Notes: generated by a model from the letters alone, not told the origin. A stretch of 64,000 bases of DNA from Acinetobacter beijerinckii CIP 110307 (GCF_000369005.1 NZ_KB849764.1:749086-813085); one strand, 5' to 3'; shown: positions 42,758-51,900, counted from the first letter of the stretch. Translations and numbers: made by a program.

Positions 42758-43138
42758 ATGTATCGGTTTAACGATTTTCAGCCAGTATCAAAAGAATTGA
42801 TGATTAAAATCTCAATTTTAAAAACGATGATGTATTGCGGCGTACTTTGGGGTCTTTATGATCAAGGTTGGGCTATTAAGTCTGATGTTGATGGGCCAGT
42901 ATTCCCTTTTTGGTTAAATGGTGTTCAAGCACATCGCTATGCAAAATCAAATTGGAAAAACTACAAACCTCGTAAAATCACACCTAAAGACTTTCACGAG
43001 TCGTTGCTACCGACTTTAACTCGATTACAAGTTCAACCTGCTTTGTTCAATTCTTCACATCGCAAATTTAAACTTTCTACTCAGCAAATGCAGCATTTCT
43101 TTTTTATGCAGCATCAGCAGTTAGCAATCCCTGCTTAA
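42758..43138 (+). CDS. DUF2750-like protein
   Basis: A 126-residue protein. The block LWGLYDQGWAIKSDVDGPVFPFWLNGVQAHRYAKSNWKNYKPRKITPKDFHESLLPTL matches the DUF2750 layout (LWGLxDxGW, then W.....A, W..Y.P..I....F). There is no signal peptide. No function is known for the family. No clear ribosome-binding site is visible before the ATG. Confidence 0.7.
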   Translation: MYRFNDFQPVSKELMIKISILKTMMYCGVLWGLYDQGWAIKSDVDGPVFPFWLNGVQAHRYAKSNWKNYKPRKITPKDFHESLLPTLTRLQVQPALFNSSHRKFKLSTQQMQHFFFMQHQQLAIPA

Positions 43139-43275
43139 ATAGATATTTATAACAATGATGACTTTTTAGACAATCATTAAAGAAAGTTATCATTGTTCGT
43201 AAATTAGGGCTTTGCATTTAAAATAAATACAGTTAAGTTAAATGAAAATGACAATACAACACAGGTGGATAAACA

Positions 43276-43707
43276 ATGACAATCGTTGCTCAAGTCATCA
43301 AGAATAAAGCTGTTCAATCAATTTTTACGATTTCTCCAAATGCTACTGTACTTGAAGCAATTAAAATTATGGCTGAAAAAGGTGTAGGTGCTTTGGTTGT
43401 TGCTGAAGACGAAAAAGTTGTAGGAATTTTCTCTGAACGTGACTACACACGTAAAATTGCACTGATGGAACGTTCATCAAATAACACACCTGTTTCAGAT
43501 ATTATGACTTCAAAAGTTATTTCTGTGAGTCTAAATAATACTGTCGAAGAATGTTTAAACTTAATGACAGATCGTCATTTACGTCATTTACCTGTATTAG
43601 AAAATGAAAAATTAGTCGGATTTATTTCAATTGGTGATTTAGTTAAAGCAGCTATGGATGATCAACGTGTTCTGATTGAGCAGCTTCAACAATATATTTC
43701 TGGTTAA
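43276..43707 (+). CDS. Stand-alone CBS-pair protein
   Basis: A 143-residue protein made of two CBS motifs in tandem (about 10-65 and 78-138). GVGALVVAEDEKVVGIFSERDYTRK and HLRHLPVLENEKLVGFISIGDLVK carry the canonical GxxxV...GIFSERDY and HLPVL...GFISIGDL signatures. CBS pairs bind adenine nucleotides and act as energy or redox sensors. No partner domain is fused, and no partner gene is adjacent. A clear terminator follows. Confidence 0.9.
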   Translation: MTIVAQVIKNKAVQSIFTISPNATVLEAIKIMAEKGVGALVVAEDEKVVGIFSERDYTRKIALMERSSNNTPVSDIMTSKVISVSLNNTVEECLNLMTDRHLRHLPVLENEKLVGFISIGDLVKAAMDDQRVLIEQLQQYISG

Positions 43708-43722
43708 ATCATTATCTCGAAA

Positions 43723-43748
43723 AAAAAGGGCAATTGATTGCCCTTTTT
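43723..43748. terminator. Bidirectional intrinsic terminator
   Basis: AAAAAGGGCAAT (43723-43734) and ATTGCCCTTTTT (43737-43748) pair, with an effective loop of 4 bases. It separates the convergent CBS and argD genes. Confidence 0.9.
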
Positions 43749-43765
43749 ATTTCTCAAAGTTTAGA

Positions 43766-44980
43766 TCATGCTTTCAAAAAATCCTGAATTGCAGCAACAA
43801 GACGCTTTAATAATTCATCAGCTTGTTCATGTGTCATATTTAATGGTGGAAGTAAACGAACAACCGACCCAGCCGTCACATTGATAATTAACTGATATTC
43901 ATCACGTGCAATCGCAACCAGTTCAGCACAGTCTTTAGGGAGTTGAATACCAATCATCATACCGAAACCGCGTACTTGTACATTATATTCAGCTAATTGC
44001 GCTCTCAACTGATCAACAATATATTTACCAACAGTTGCAGCGTTTTCTACTGCTTTTTCTTGCTGTAATGTATCAATCACAGTATATACAACACGTGAAC
44101 CAAGCACCGTTCCGCCATAAGTTGAGCCATGACTACCTGCACCTAAAATTCCTACAGCTTTGCCTTGTGTCATGACTGCACCCACAGGAAAACCATTACC
44201 CAAACCCTTCGCAGTCGTCATAACATCAGGAATGATATTGGTATGTTGATAAGCAAAATATTTACCAGTACGCCCATTACCTGTTTGAATTTCATCAAGC
44301 ATCATTAACCAATTATGTTGGTTACATAGCGCGCGAACTTCTTCTAAATAGCTAAAACCTTGTGGTGCAGTATTCACCCCACCTTCCCCTTGGATCGGTT
44401 CAATCAGGATTGCAACTATATCAGGATGATTAATCGCTGCTTCTTGAATTGCTTCAATGTCACCAAATGGAACACGTACAAATCCATCCACCAATGGTGC
44501 AAAACCTTCTTGAACTTTCTTATTTCCTGTCGCTGATAAGGTTGCTAGAGTACGACCATGAAACGACTGTTCCGCCACGATAATTTTTGGATTATTGATC
44601 CCTTGTTGCGAACCAAATTTACGTGCAATTTTAATTGCTCCTTCATTTGATTCAGCCCCACTATTTGAAAAGAAGATTTCTTCCATTCCAGACACTTCTG
44701 CAAGTTTTTGCGCCGCTGCAGTTTGCCAAGGAATTTCAAATAAATTACTGGTATGGACTAATGTTGCAGCTTGTTCAGCAATTGCTTCAGCAATCACAGG
44801 ATGGGCATGACCTAAACCACATACAGCAATTCCTGTTAAAGCATCTAAATATTCAGTGCCATCTGCTGTATATAAGTATGCCCCTCGTCCTCGTACAAAA
44901 CTGATCGCTTGGCGACCATAGGTAGCCATAAGGTGTGATGGTTGATCAGGTTGCACTGGAGCAAGAGTAATATTAGTCAT
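43766..44980 (-). CDS. argD: Acetylornithine/succinyl-diaminopimelate aminotransferase
   Basis: A 404-residue PLP-dependent class III aminotransferase of arginine synthesis, which may also serve lysine synthesis. FFSNSGAESNEGAIKIARK near residue 108, EPIQGEGGV near 192, MLDEIQTGNGRTGKYFAY near 222 and the PLP lysine in TTAKGLGNGFPVGA near 252 define it. The ribosome-binding site is modest. It is divergent from grxD and is not linked to argC or argF. Confidence 0.93.
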   Translation of the reverse strand: MTNITLAPVQPDQPSHLMATYGRQAISFVRGRGAYLYTADGTEYLDALTGIAVCGLGHAHPVIAEAIAEQAATLVHTSNLFEIPWQTAAAQKLAEVSGMEEIFFSNSGAESNEGAIKIARKFGSQQGINNPKIIVAEQSFHGRTLATLSATGNKKVQEGFAPLVDGFVRVPFGDIEAIQEAAINHPDIVAILIEPIQGEGGVNTAPQGFSYLEEVRALCNQHNWLMMLDEIQTGNGRTGKYFAYQHTNIIPDVMTTAKGLGNGFPVGAVMTQGKAVGILGAGSHGSTYGGTVLGSRVVYTVIDTLQQEKAVENAATVGKYIVDQLRAQLAEYNVQVRGFGMMIGIQLPKDCAELVAIARDEYQLIINVTAGSVVRLLPPLNMTHEQADELLKRLVAAIQDFLKA

Positions 44981-45110
44981 ATCAAACTCAATCTATCATT
45001 AGTTGTGGTGAAAAAAGTTATATAAGCAAAAACTTGAACAGATTGAAAGCTCAAACTCACATTTATATAAGAAAAAACTTTAGCAATAGCTCAACAACGA
45101 CTTTTCAGTA

Positions 45111-45116
45111 TATAAT
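45111..45116 (+). promoter_or_regulatory. -10 element (TATAAT) of grxD
   Basis: TATAAT lies 27 bases before the chosen ATG. Transcription would start near 45123, which excludes the in-frame TTG at 45117. No good -35 is seen. Confidence 0.5.
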
Positions 45117-45143
45117 TTGCCGAGATTAGTTGAGGATCTATCT

Positions 45144-45485
45144 ATGACGGAACAAGCGCGTGATACAGTAGCGTTAATTCGTGATCAAATTGCGAAACAC
45201 CCTGTTTTACTTTACATGAAAGGCACTCCACAATTTCCGCAATGTGGTTTTTCTGCTCGTGCAGTAGAAGCACTTAGCCAAATTGGTCGTCCATTTGCCT
45301 ATGTAAATATCTTAGAAAATCAAGATATTCGTGCAACTTTACCTCAAATTGCAAACTGGCCTACGTTTCCACAGTTATGGATCAATGGCGAGCTTATTGG
45401 TGGTAGCGATATCATGCTTGAAATGTTCCAAAATGGCGAATTGAAACCATTAGTTGAACAATATAGCGCTGCTCCAGAAGCATAA
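45144..45485 (+). CDS. grxD: Monothiol glutaredoxin Grx4 (CGFS type)
   Basis: A 113-residue monothiol glutaredoxin that binds and transfers [2Fe-2S] clusters with glutathione. The CGFS active site is at residues 34-37, and TFPQLWINGELIGGSDI near residue 72 holds the glutathione-binding cis-Pro and GG. GAGG lies 8 bases before the ATG at 45144. It is a single-gene unit ending at a strong terminator. Confidence 0.95.
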   Translation: MTEQARDTVALIRDQIAKHPVLLYMKGTPQFPQCGFSARAVEALSQIGRPFAYVNILENQDIRATLPQIANWPTFPQLWINGELIGGSDIMLEMFQNGELKPLVEQYSAAPEA

Positions 45486-45492
45486 GTTTTAA

Positions 45493-45524
45493 AATAAAAG
45501 CCAATCAAATGATTGGCTTTTATT
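45493..45524. terminator. Bidirectional intrinsic terminator
   Basis: AATAAAAGCCAATC (45493-45506) pairs perfectly with GATTGGCTTTTATT (45511-45524). It lies between convergent grxD and a small hypothetical gene. Confidence 0.9.
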
Positions 45525-45534
45525 GAATCTAAGT

Positions 45535-45858
45535 TTAATCTTTACTAAATCCTATATAACGAAACAAACCCTCAACACCTAAATCAGTCTTATAAATCTG
45601 CATTGATGGATAACTCGCCTGAGTTACGGTCGCAAAAATATTCATATTCGGATCTTCATGAATTTCTTCAACGGATTGCGTTAAAACCTCATCGAAGCGA
45701 TCTGCAATAAATTCAAAACCCAAATCCATCGCGATAAATATAGTATGTTCGCAAGGCTGAATATATTGTTCTTGATCCCAATCTAAAACAGCGCTGTTAC
45801 AGTATGGACATGGAACATTTTGAGTTGAATCGGTGATCTCAATGAGTTGATATGACAT
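45535..45858 (-). CDS. Small protein with CPYC zinc-ribbon-like motif, function unknown
   Basis: A 107-residue soluble acidic protein. CPYC at residues 17-20 followed by PCEH at about 35-38 suggests a small metal-binding knuckle (C-x2-C-x15-C-x-H). The C-terminal half (MQIYKTDLGVEGLFRYIGFSKD) matches no family I know. It is a lone gene with a terminator shared with grxD. Confidence 0.65.
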   Translation of the reverse strand: MSYQLIEITDSTQNVPCPYCNSAVLDWDQEQYIQPCEHTIFIAMDLGFEFIADRFDEVLTQSVEEIHEDPNMNIFATVTQASYPSMQIYKTDLGVEGLFRYIGFSKD

Positions 45859-45937
45859 AGTAATGATGCATAAAAAATTTGAATCATTTTAAAAGAATAT
45901 GACACGCTAATCTATCTTAAATAGGAGCTTTTAGCAG

Positions 45938-46369
45938 ATGGCAACACTTGAAATCGCTATTGAATTTGCTGCTAAGCAACATGCTGGTCAAGTTGACAAA
46001 GCCAATGCACCTTATATTTTACATCCGCTCAGGGTGATGTTGAATGTCCCTACCATTGACCATAAGATTATTGCTGTTTTACATGACATATTAGAAGACA
46101 CCGAAACCACTAGCAGTGATTTGCGTAGTTTAGGCTTTCAATCCCATATCATTGAGGCAATCGAGTCTCTAACAAAACATGATGGTGAAACAAGAATCGA
46201 AGCAGCAAAACGAACGGTACAAAATTCTCTAGCACGTGTTGTTAAATTGGCAGATATCAATGACAATATGGACATATCTCGAATTCCATCACCAACCGTT
46301 AAAGATTTCGAACGTTTGAAAGAATATCAACGAGTTCAAGAGATTCTACTAATGAAAAATACCTATTAA
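45938..46369 (+). CDS. HD-domain phosphohydrolase, SpoT/MESH1-like
   Basis: A 143-residue single HD domain. HAGQVDKANAPYILHPLRV (residues 16-34) and LHDILEDT near 48-55 carry the metal-binding His and HD, and KLADINDNMD near 110 is the conserved ND motif of the RelA/SpoT hydrolase fold. It lacks the synthetase and TGS domains. Small proteins of this type hydrolyse (p)ppGpp or related nucleotides; the exact substrate is inference. AGGAG lies upstream. Confidence 0.85.
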   Translation: MATLEIAIEFAAKQHAGQVDKANAPYILHPLRVMLNVPTIDHKIIAVLHDILEDTETTSSDLRSLGFQSHIIEAIESLTKHDGETRIEAAKRTVQNSLARVVKLADINDNMDISRIPSPTVKDFERLKEYQRVQEILLMKNTY

Positions 46370-46420
46370 ACTTACTTAAAATGATTTTACTGGGTTATAC
46401 AAGCTGGAGTTTATAGCGTA

Positions 46421-47344
46421 ATGCTAACGGATTTAGATGATTTTTATTGCTTTGCACTTGTTGTAGAGCATGGTGGGTTTAGTGCTGCTGAACGTGCCAC
46501 TGACATTCCAAAATCAAAACTGAGCCGTCGTGTTTATAACCTCGAAGAGCAATTAGGCGTCCGTCTTATTCAACGTAGTTCACGTCACTTTGCTGTCACA
46601 GATATTGGTATGGATGTTTATCGTCATGCTCAAGTGATGATGAATGCAGCTCAAGCCGCACATGATGTCGTCAATCATTTAAGTAGCGAGCCTCGTGGTG
46701 TAATAAAAGTCAGCGTTCCAGTGGATATTGCACAAAATCAAATGGCAAAAATTCTACCTGCTTTTTTGAAAAAATATCCTGAAGTGCGTGTTCAAATGAT
46801 GGTGACGAACCGTCGAGTCGATGTAATTAATGAAGGAATTGATCTTGCTTTACGAGTGCGCTCAAAACTTGATGAAGATCCAAACCTAATACTTAGACAA
46901 TTTGAAGCGATTGAACAAAGACTATTTGCGAGCCAAGCATATCTAAATGAATTTGGTCATCTAAAAGATCCCGAACAACTTAACGACCACCGTATTATTA
47001 GTATGGCTGAAGATCACCTTGATCAAAACTTTTTACTTAGTGGTCCCGATCAACAGCAGAAGAAAATTAAAGTTAATCCAGTGATCATGGGATCTAATCT
47101 ACTCATGTTAGCTGAATTAGCAACTCAAAACTGTGGTATCGCTTTACTACCAGACAGTATTGCACAAGACTTTGTAAAATCAGGTCAATTAGTCAAAGTC
47201 TTACCAGAGTGGACTGCTCCACATGGTATTTTCCATGCTGTTTATCCATCACGAAGAGGTTTATTACCCGCGGTTCGTGTATTTATTGACTATTTAGTAG
47301 AAAAGTTAACGCTATGCTCCACAATAAAAAAGCCTGATTTCTAA
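46421..47344 (+). CDS. LysR-family transcriptional regulator
   Basis: A 307-residue regulator. The N-terminal helix-turn-helix (DFYCFALVVEHGGFSAAERATDIPKSKLSRRVYNLEEQLGVRLIQR) is typical of LysR. The C-terminal periplasmic-binding-like ligand domain spans about 90-295. Resemblance to the AaeR/DsdC-like group that opens MLTDLDDFY is noted but not decisive. No divergent target gene is adjacent: map is convergent and the HD gene lies upstream on the same strand. A terminator overlaps the last codons. Confidence 0.93.
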   Translation: MLTDLDDFYCFALVVEHGGFSAAERATDIPKSKLSRRVYNLEEQLGVRLIQRSSRHFAVTDIGMDVYRHAQVMMNAAQAAHDVVNHLSSEPRGVIKVSVPVDIAQNQMAKILPAFLKKYPEVRVQMMVTNRRVDVINEGIDLALRVRSKLDEDPNLILRQFEAIEQRLFASQAYLNEFGHLKDPEQLNDHRIISMAEDHLDQNFLLSGPDQQQKKIKVNPVIMGSNLLMLAELATQNCGIALLPDSIAQDFVKSGQLVKVLPEWTAPHGIFHAVYPSRRGLLPAVRVFIDYLVEKLTLCSTIKKPDF

Positions 47345-47356
47345 TCAAGCTTTTTT
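47326..47356. terminator. Terminator overlapping the LysR stop codon
   Basis: AAAAAAGCCTGATT (47326-47339) and AATCAAGCTTTTTT (47343-47356) pair with one mismatch. The stem includes the last LysR codons and serves map from the other side. Confidence 0.82.
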
Positions 47357-47367
47357 ATTCAATCAAA

Positions 47368-48162
47368 TTAAATTGGAGAGTAAGTACCCGTACCATTTGG
47401 CCAAGGGGTTAATAACTCAAATCCATCGTCAGTTACAGCAACCATATGCTCCCACTGTGCAGATAGAGATTTGTCTTTAGTAACAACTGTCCAACCATCA
47501 CTTAATTCTTTAACATGCGGTTTCCCGGCATTCACCATTGGTTCGATTGTGAAAACCATACCTTTCTTTAAAGTCATGCCCTGACCTTTTTGCCCATAAT
47601 GCAGAATATTAGGTTGTTCATGATAAATTCGACCAATACCATGACCACAATACTCTCGAACGATACTAAAACCTTCAGCTTGAGCAACAGATTGAATTGC
47701 ATAACCAATATCACCTAAAGTGGCTCCTGGTTTTACAGTACGAATACCTGCAAGCATTGCTTCATACGTTGTAATAACCAATTTTTTCGCTTCGGACGTT
47801 GGCTCTCCTACAAAATACATACGGCTGGTATCACCAAAATATCCATCTTTAATAACAGCAACATCAATATTTAGAATATCACCTTCTTGAAGAATCTTTT
47901 TTGGTGATGGAATAGCGTGACAAACCTCTTCATTAACTGATATACATGTCGTTTTCGTGAAACCGTGATAACCCACATTTGCAGGAATAACTTGTAATGT
48001 ATTAACAATATAATCATTACAAATGTCATCTAAGTATTCAGTTGAAATACCCGGCTTAATATAGGCTCCTATCATTTCTAAAACTTGTGCCGCCAAACGA
48101 CCTGAGATACGTAATTTCTCAATATCTTCTTCAGATTTAATGGTCACAGTAGAAGCTCTCAT
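47368..48162 (-). CDS. map: Methionine aminopeptidase type I
   Basis: A 264-residue metalloenzyme removing the initiator methionine. The metal ligands lie in DVAVIKDGYFGDTSRMY (two Asp), YCGHGIGRIYHEQPN (His), TIEPMVN (Glu) and SAQWEHMVAV (Glu). The length matches the family. AAGGAAACTCGG precedes the ATG at 48162; the frame is open 7 codons further but is less well supported. It is a single gene sharing a terminator with the LysR gene. Confidence 0.95.
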   Translation of the reverse strand: MRASTVTIKSEEDIEKLRISGRLAAQVLEMIGAYIKPGISTEYLDDICNDYIVNTLQVIPANVGYHGFTKTTCISVNEEVCHAIPSPKKILQEGDILNIDVAVIKDGYFGDTSRMYFVGEPTSEAKKLVITTYEAMLAGIRTVKPGATLGDIGYAIQSVAQAEGFSIVREYCGHGIGRIYHEQPNILHYGQKGQGMTLKKGMVFTIEPMVNAGKPHVKELSDGWTVVTKDKSLSAQWEHMVAVTDDGFELLTPWPNGTGTYSPI

Positions 48163-48517
48163 CCGAGTTTCCTTATTCAACAATAAAAATTAATTTCTAA
48201 ATGCAGATCAATTGCTTGTGTTGCAATTGTTAAGTCAATACTTTTACGCCTTCGTACGAAATTCTTCAATCACTTTAAGACTAAAAGATATTTATTATTT
48301 TACATTTAATTTCAACTCTTAGCACAACTACTAATAGCTAAATTCGTATTTTTAAAGTTTTATTAGCATTTCAACCAATTAAATTTACCATTGTTAATTA
48401 TATGATTTTAATAAGTTCTTTTTAGTCAAAAATGAATCAAATTCACATAAAATTAGTTTCAAATGAATGCAATTTTGGTCTAGAATTCGCACTTTTATTT
48501 TATTCCTCCCTCTTTTT
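48163..48517. other. Divergent region between map and brnQ
   Basis: 355 AT-rich bases with divergent promoters expected. A TAGAAT at 48481-48486 is a possible brnQ -10, placing transcription near 48493. No gene or strong stem is seen. Confidence 0.5.
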
Positions 48518-49819
48518 ATGAACCATCTTCGTACAGGAGATATTATTGCTCTTGGTTTTATGACCTTTGCCCTTTTCATAGGCGCAGGCAATATTATTTT
48601 CCCACCAATTGTTGCTCAACAAGCTGGTGAACACGTATGGCTAGCTGCTTTTGGATTTCTCATCACCGCAGTTGGCTTACCTGTGATTACCATTATGGCT
48701 TTATCTCGCATGCAAGGCTCTATTGAAGTCATTAGTTCACCTTTAGGACGATTTTTTAGTTTACTGCTTACTATCGTCTGCTATTTATCAGTAGGTCCAC
48801 TATTTGCAACACCAAGAACGGCAACCGTTTCTTATGAAATAGGATTTGCACCCTACTTTGGTACATCTAGTAGCAGCCTTTTTATTTACAGTGTGATTTA
48901 CTTTGTCTTAGTGACAGCAGTTTCTCTATATCCAAACAAACTTTTAGACACTGTTGGTCATGTCTTAGCGCCGTTAAAAATTATTGCATTAGCCATTTTG
49001 GGCATCGCAGCAATTTTAATTCCAACTGGTTATATTTCACCGCCAGTACATAAGTATGTGACAAGTCCAGTCTCTGAAGGTTTTGTAAATGGTTATTTAA
49101 CCATGGATACTTTAGGTGCTTTGGTTTTTGGTATTGTGATTATTCAAGCCATTCAATCTCGCGGTGTTACAGACTCAAAACTCATTACCAAGTATGCAAT
49201 TATCGCAAGCTTAATTGCGGGTGTCGGATTGACTCTGGTTTATATCAGTTTATTTAAACTGGGTTTAGGTAGCCATGAAGTTGCTGCAAATGCGGATAAT
49301 GGTGCAGTTATTCTACATGCATATGTACAACACGCTTTCGGCGATCTAGGCTCTTTGTTTTTAACAGGTTTGATTTTTCTAGCATGTATGGTGACAGCAA
49401 TTGGCTTAACGTGCGCTTGTGCAGAATATTTTACAGAGCTCACTGGTCTACCGTATAAATTATTGGTTTTCATTCTTATTGGTTTCTCATTAATCATTTC
49501 TAACCTTGGATTAACCAAATTAATTGCTTTTTCTGTACCTGTTTTAAGTGCAATCTACCCTCCAGCGATTGTGGTTATCATGCTAAGTTTCTTTTGGAAA
49601 CACTGGAATAAACCATCTATTATCGTCGGTTCAGTTACTAGTATCGCATTTCTATTTGGGATAATTGAAGCAATTAAAGCCGCGGGATTCAGCAATAAAC
49701 TACCTAGTTTCATCAATCATTTGCCATTGAATGAACAAAATCTAGCATGGTTACTCCCATCGATGATTGTTCTTGTTATTGCGATTATCATTGATCGATT
49801 GATTGTTATTAAAAATTAA
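48518..49819 (+). CDS. brnQ: Branched-chain amino acid transporter, BrnQ/LivII family
   Basis: A 433-residue inner-membrane cation symporter for Leu, Ile and Val with about 12 spans. The signature IIALGFMTFALFIGAGNIIFPP near the N-terminus and PRTATVSYE near residue 102 are characteristic. The ATG at 48518 matches the family start; the frame is open upstream to 48467, but that would precede the predicted transcript. The ribosome-binding site is unusually poor (CCTCCC and T tract), so it may be weakly translated or controlled. A branched fold follows its stop. Confidence 0.92.
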   Translation: MNHLRTGDIIALGFMTFALFIGAGNIIFPPIVAQQAGEHVWLAAFGFLITAVGLPVITIMALSRMQGSIEVISSPLGRFFSLLLTIVCYLSVGPLFATPRTATVSYEIGFAPYFGTSSSSLFIYSVIYFVLVTAVSLYPNKLLDTVGHVLAPLKIIALAILGIAAILIPTGYISPPVHKYVTSPVSEGFVNGYLTMDTLGALVFGIVIIQAIQSRGVTDSKLITKYAIIASLIAGVGLTLVYISLFKLGLGSHEVAANADNGAVILHAYVQHAFGDLGSLFLTGLIFLACMVTAIGLTCACAEYFTELTGLPYKLLVFILIGFSLIISNLGLTKLIAFSVPVLSAIYPPAIVVIMLSFFWKHWNKPSIIVGSVTSIAFLFGIIEAIKAAGFSNKLPSFINHLPLNEQNLAWLLPSMIVLVIAIIIDRLIVIKN

Positions 49820-50180
49820 AATGATTTGTCGTTAAAATCGTGTTTTACCCAAACATTATTTTAGCTATACAAAAAATGTTGTTTTATCAAATCTGCATTT
49901 TTTGTTTACGACAAATCTTTTTATCAAACAATCATTACTCACATTTCTCAAATTGATAAGTTTTTCAAAATGTAAAAATAACCAAGAATATTTTACAAAT
50001 AAATAGTATAAATACATACAGAAAATATTCAAACATCATATAAATCAATACATTCATAAATTTATTTTAAAAATAGTCAGATTAGCTCTTGTAATACCTA
50101 AAGATTAGCAGTACAACTTTAATATTAATTCCGACAAAAACGATTTGTTTTTTGTCACTACGACACAAGGAGGGATGGAG
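49820..50180. other. Region after brnQ
   Basis: 361 AT-rich bases. The first 100 hold the structured element at 49823-49921. The rest has no frame or clear motif until the AAGGAGG of the small membrane gene at 50181. Confidence 0.5.
49823..49921 (+). ncRNA. Candidate branched RNA at the 3' end of brnQ
   Basis: Three perfect pairings nest: outer GATTTGTCGT (49823-49832) with ACGACAAATC (49908-49917); hairpin TAAAA (49833-49837) with TTTTA (49843-49847); and hairpin ACAAAAAATG (49869-49878) with CATTTTTTGT (49896-49905). Together they make a three-way junction ending in a T-rich tail (CTTTTTATC). It starts 4 bases after the brnQ stop. It may be an elaborate terminator or a 3'-derived small RNA. 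Function is unknown. Confidence 0.5.
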
Positions 50181-50423
50181 ATGTTATCAATACATTTCAA
50201 TAAGCAAGTCTTCATTAATTCTCTGAAGGCTAATGATTCAATGGTATATGCAATCACCACAATTGCACTAATGGCAACACTGTTGCTACAAGGTACAATT
50301 AAGGGCAATTTAAAGCCTGAATATTTTGTATATGCTTTAGTTGTCTCAGTCGCCTTTTGTACGTGGGGGATTATCGATCGAAAGTTTCGAAAGATGAGCG
50401 CTGAGCGCCAAAAGAATTTTTAA
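50181..50423 (+). CDS. Small two-span membrane protein, function unknown
   Basis: An 80-residue protein with two hydrophobic spans (MVYAITTIALMATLLLQGTI and YFVYALVVSVAFCTWGIID) and a basic C-terminal tail (RKFRKMSAERQKNF). A perfect AAGGAGG lies 7 bases before the ATG at 50181. The ATG at 50175 is only a base from that site and is rejected. The strong site suggests a well-expressed protein. No family is recognised. A good terminator follows. Confidence 0.8.
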   Translation: MLSIHFNKQVFINSLKANDSMVYAITTIALMATLLLQGTIKGNLKPEYFVYALVVSVAFCTWGIIDRKFRKMSAERQKNF

Positions 50424-50426
50424 ATA

Positions 50427-50454
50427 AAAAAAGGATGAGCAATCATCCTTTTTT
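50427..50454. terminator. Bidirectional intrinsic terminator
   Basis: AAAAAAGGATGA (50427-50438) pairs perfectly with TCATCCTTTTTT (50443-50454) around GCAA. The right arm touches the stop of the convergent membrane gene. Confidence 0.9.
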
Positions 50455-50929
50455 AATGCATAAATTTAACTATTGTTCCTACCACTAAAACTGCTGTTGC
50501 ACCCAATTCCACGATAATAAGACTTAACATAATCAATGTCATACACCATGTGGGTAATGTCCATTTGCCGAGTTGATGAGGCTGCTTAAATTGATTACTG
50601 GTATCTTTTAAAAAACCATGAATAATGTAGGTAATAATCGACATCGAAAAAAAGAACAAATTAGCAATTACACAGAATAAAGCCAAAGTATCTGTTAATA
50701 CTGTAAAAAAACTCAGCGCAGCTAAAATCAGACTTGCAGCCGCGTAAAGCAAACTACTTCGATGAGCAATATCTACATAGTAATGAGCTCTCGCCTGCGT
50801 GTTTTTTCTAATCTCATAATATTTCCAAACGCCAGTTAACATACCCACCCAAAGAAATATACCGCTAAATACTATAGCTAACTGTGTCGCTTGAGTTAAA
50901 TAGATCATCCCTATCTCATAAATTTTCAT
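50453..50929 (-). CDS. Four-span inner-membrane protein, function unknown
   Basis: A 158-residue protein with four hydrophobic segments (about 12-34, 59-77, 80-103, 129-152) and a cytoplasmic-looking loop with HYYVDIAHRSS. No domain is recognised. The ribosome-binding site before 50929 is weak; ATAGGG directly before a Met at 50911 is an alternative start that is too close. Its end is shared with a terminator. Confidence 0.68.
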   Translation of the reverse strand: MKIYEIGMIYLTQATQLAIVFSGIFLWVGMLTGVWKYYEIRKNTQARAHYYVDIAHRSSLLYAAASLILAALSFFTVLTDTLALFCVIANLFFFSMSIITYIIHGFLKDTSNQFKQPHQLGKWTLPTWCMTLIMLSLIIVELGATAVLVVGTIVKFMH

Positions 50930-51039
50930 TTTAAAAATGATATCTTACCTAAAATTTGACTTTAAAGTCATTCTTTGATCAAGTTTCTTTTTGGAACTTA
51001 TGTACAGTAGAACAAAGCATCACAAATGAGTATTTAATA

Positions 51040-51900
51040 ATGAACAGCTTTGAATCATTTTGGATAAGTTGTAAAGATGGTTATCAACTTGCTGCACAAT
51101 ATTATTCTGCACCTTTACAAGAAGATAAGCCTTATCCAATTCTTATTTGTCCAGCAACAGGAATTACTAAGACATTTTATAATTCATTTGCCGAATGGTT
51201 AAATCAGCAAGGTTATGCTGTCCTTAGCTTTGATTTTAGAGGTATTGGGAAGTCTCTACATGGCAAACTTAAAGATTCTAATGCAAGCATTAATGATTGG
51301 GGTCTATTAGATATCCCCGCTGCAATTGAAAGTTTAATCAATCTTACACATGCTGAGAAAGTGATTATTATCGGTCACAGTGCAGGTGGACAATTATTAG
51401 GAATTAACCCCAATTATCATAAAGTTGCAAAAGTATTGGCGATTGCTGGTTCAACAGGACATGTAAAAGGCTTAAAGGGTAAAACAAAATTACTTGCCCC
51501 TGTCATGTTTAATGTGATTTTTCCAGTTTCAAGCTTTTTAAAAGGTTATGGTGCAACTCAGTTCATCGGTATGGGTGAAAATTTACCAAAGAATGTCGCA
51601 AAACAATGGGCTGAGTTTTGTAGTCAACCTGGCTATGTAATGAATGCGATCGGTAAAAGTATTTTTGATGATTTTCATAATGAAATTCAATGTCCAATTA
51701 CTTCGTTCTGGGCGACAGATGATGAGATTGCAACACAGGTAAATGTAAAAGATCTTTTAAGACTGTATCCCAATGCACAAACAAACTTTATTGAATTAAA
51801 TCCAAAACAACATGGCTATCAAAAAATTGGTCATATGTTGATGTTTAAAAAATCACATCAAAAACTCTGGCCAGTTTTAGCAAAAGAATTGCAAGTATAA
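51040..51900 (+). CDS. Alpha/beta hydrolase (serine hydrolase)
   Basis: A 286-residue alpha/beta-fold protein. PILICPATGITKTFYNSFA near residue 28 is the oxyanion region, SFDFRGIGKS follows, and the nucleophile motif GHSAGGQLLG lies near residue 109. The late acid and histidine are in FWATDDEIA and QHGYQKIGHMLMF. The family is close to BAAT/YbgA-like uncharacterised hydrolases that act on acyl esters; substrate unknown. The start at 51040 was chosen because the upstream frame (to 50956) has no ribosome-binding site and reads into promoter-like DNA. A long terminator follows. Confidence 0.82.
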   Translation: MNSFESFWISCKDGYQLAAQYYSAPLQEDKPYPILICPATGITKTFYNSFAEWLNQQGYAVLSFDFRGIGKSLHGKLKDSNASINDWGLLDIPAAIESLINLTHAEKVIIIGHSAGGQLLGINPNYHKVAKVLAIAGSTGHVKGLKGKTKLLAPVMFNVIFPVSSFLKGYGATQFIGMGENLPKNVAKQWAEFCSQPGYVMNAIGKSIFDDFHNEIQCPITSFWATDDEIATQVNVKDLLRLYPNAQTNFIELNPKQHGYQKIGHMLMFKKSHQKLWPVLAKELQV

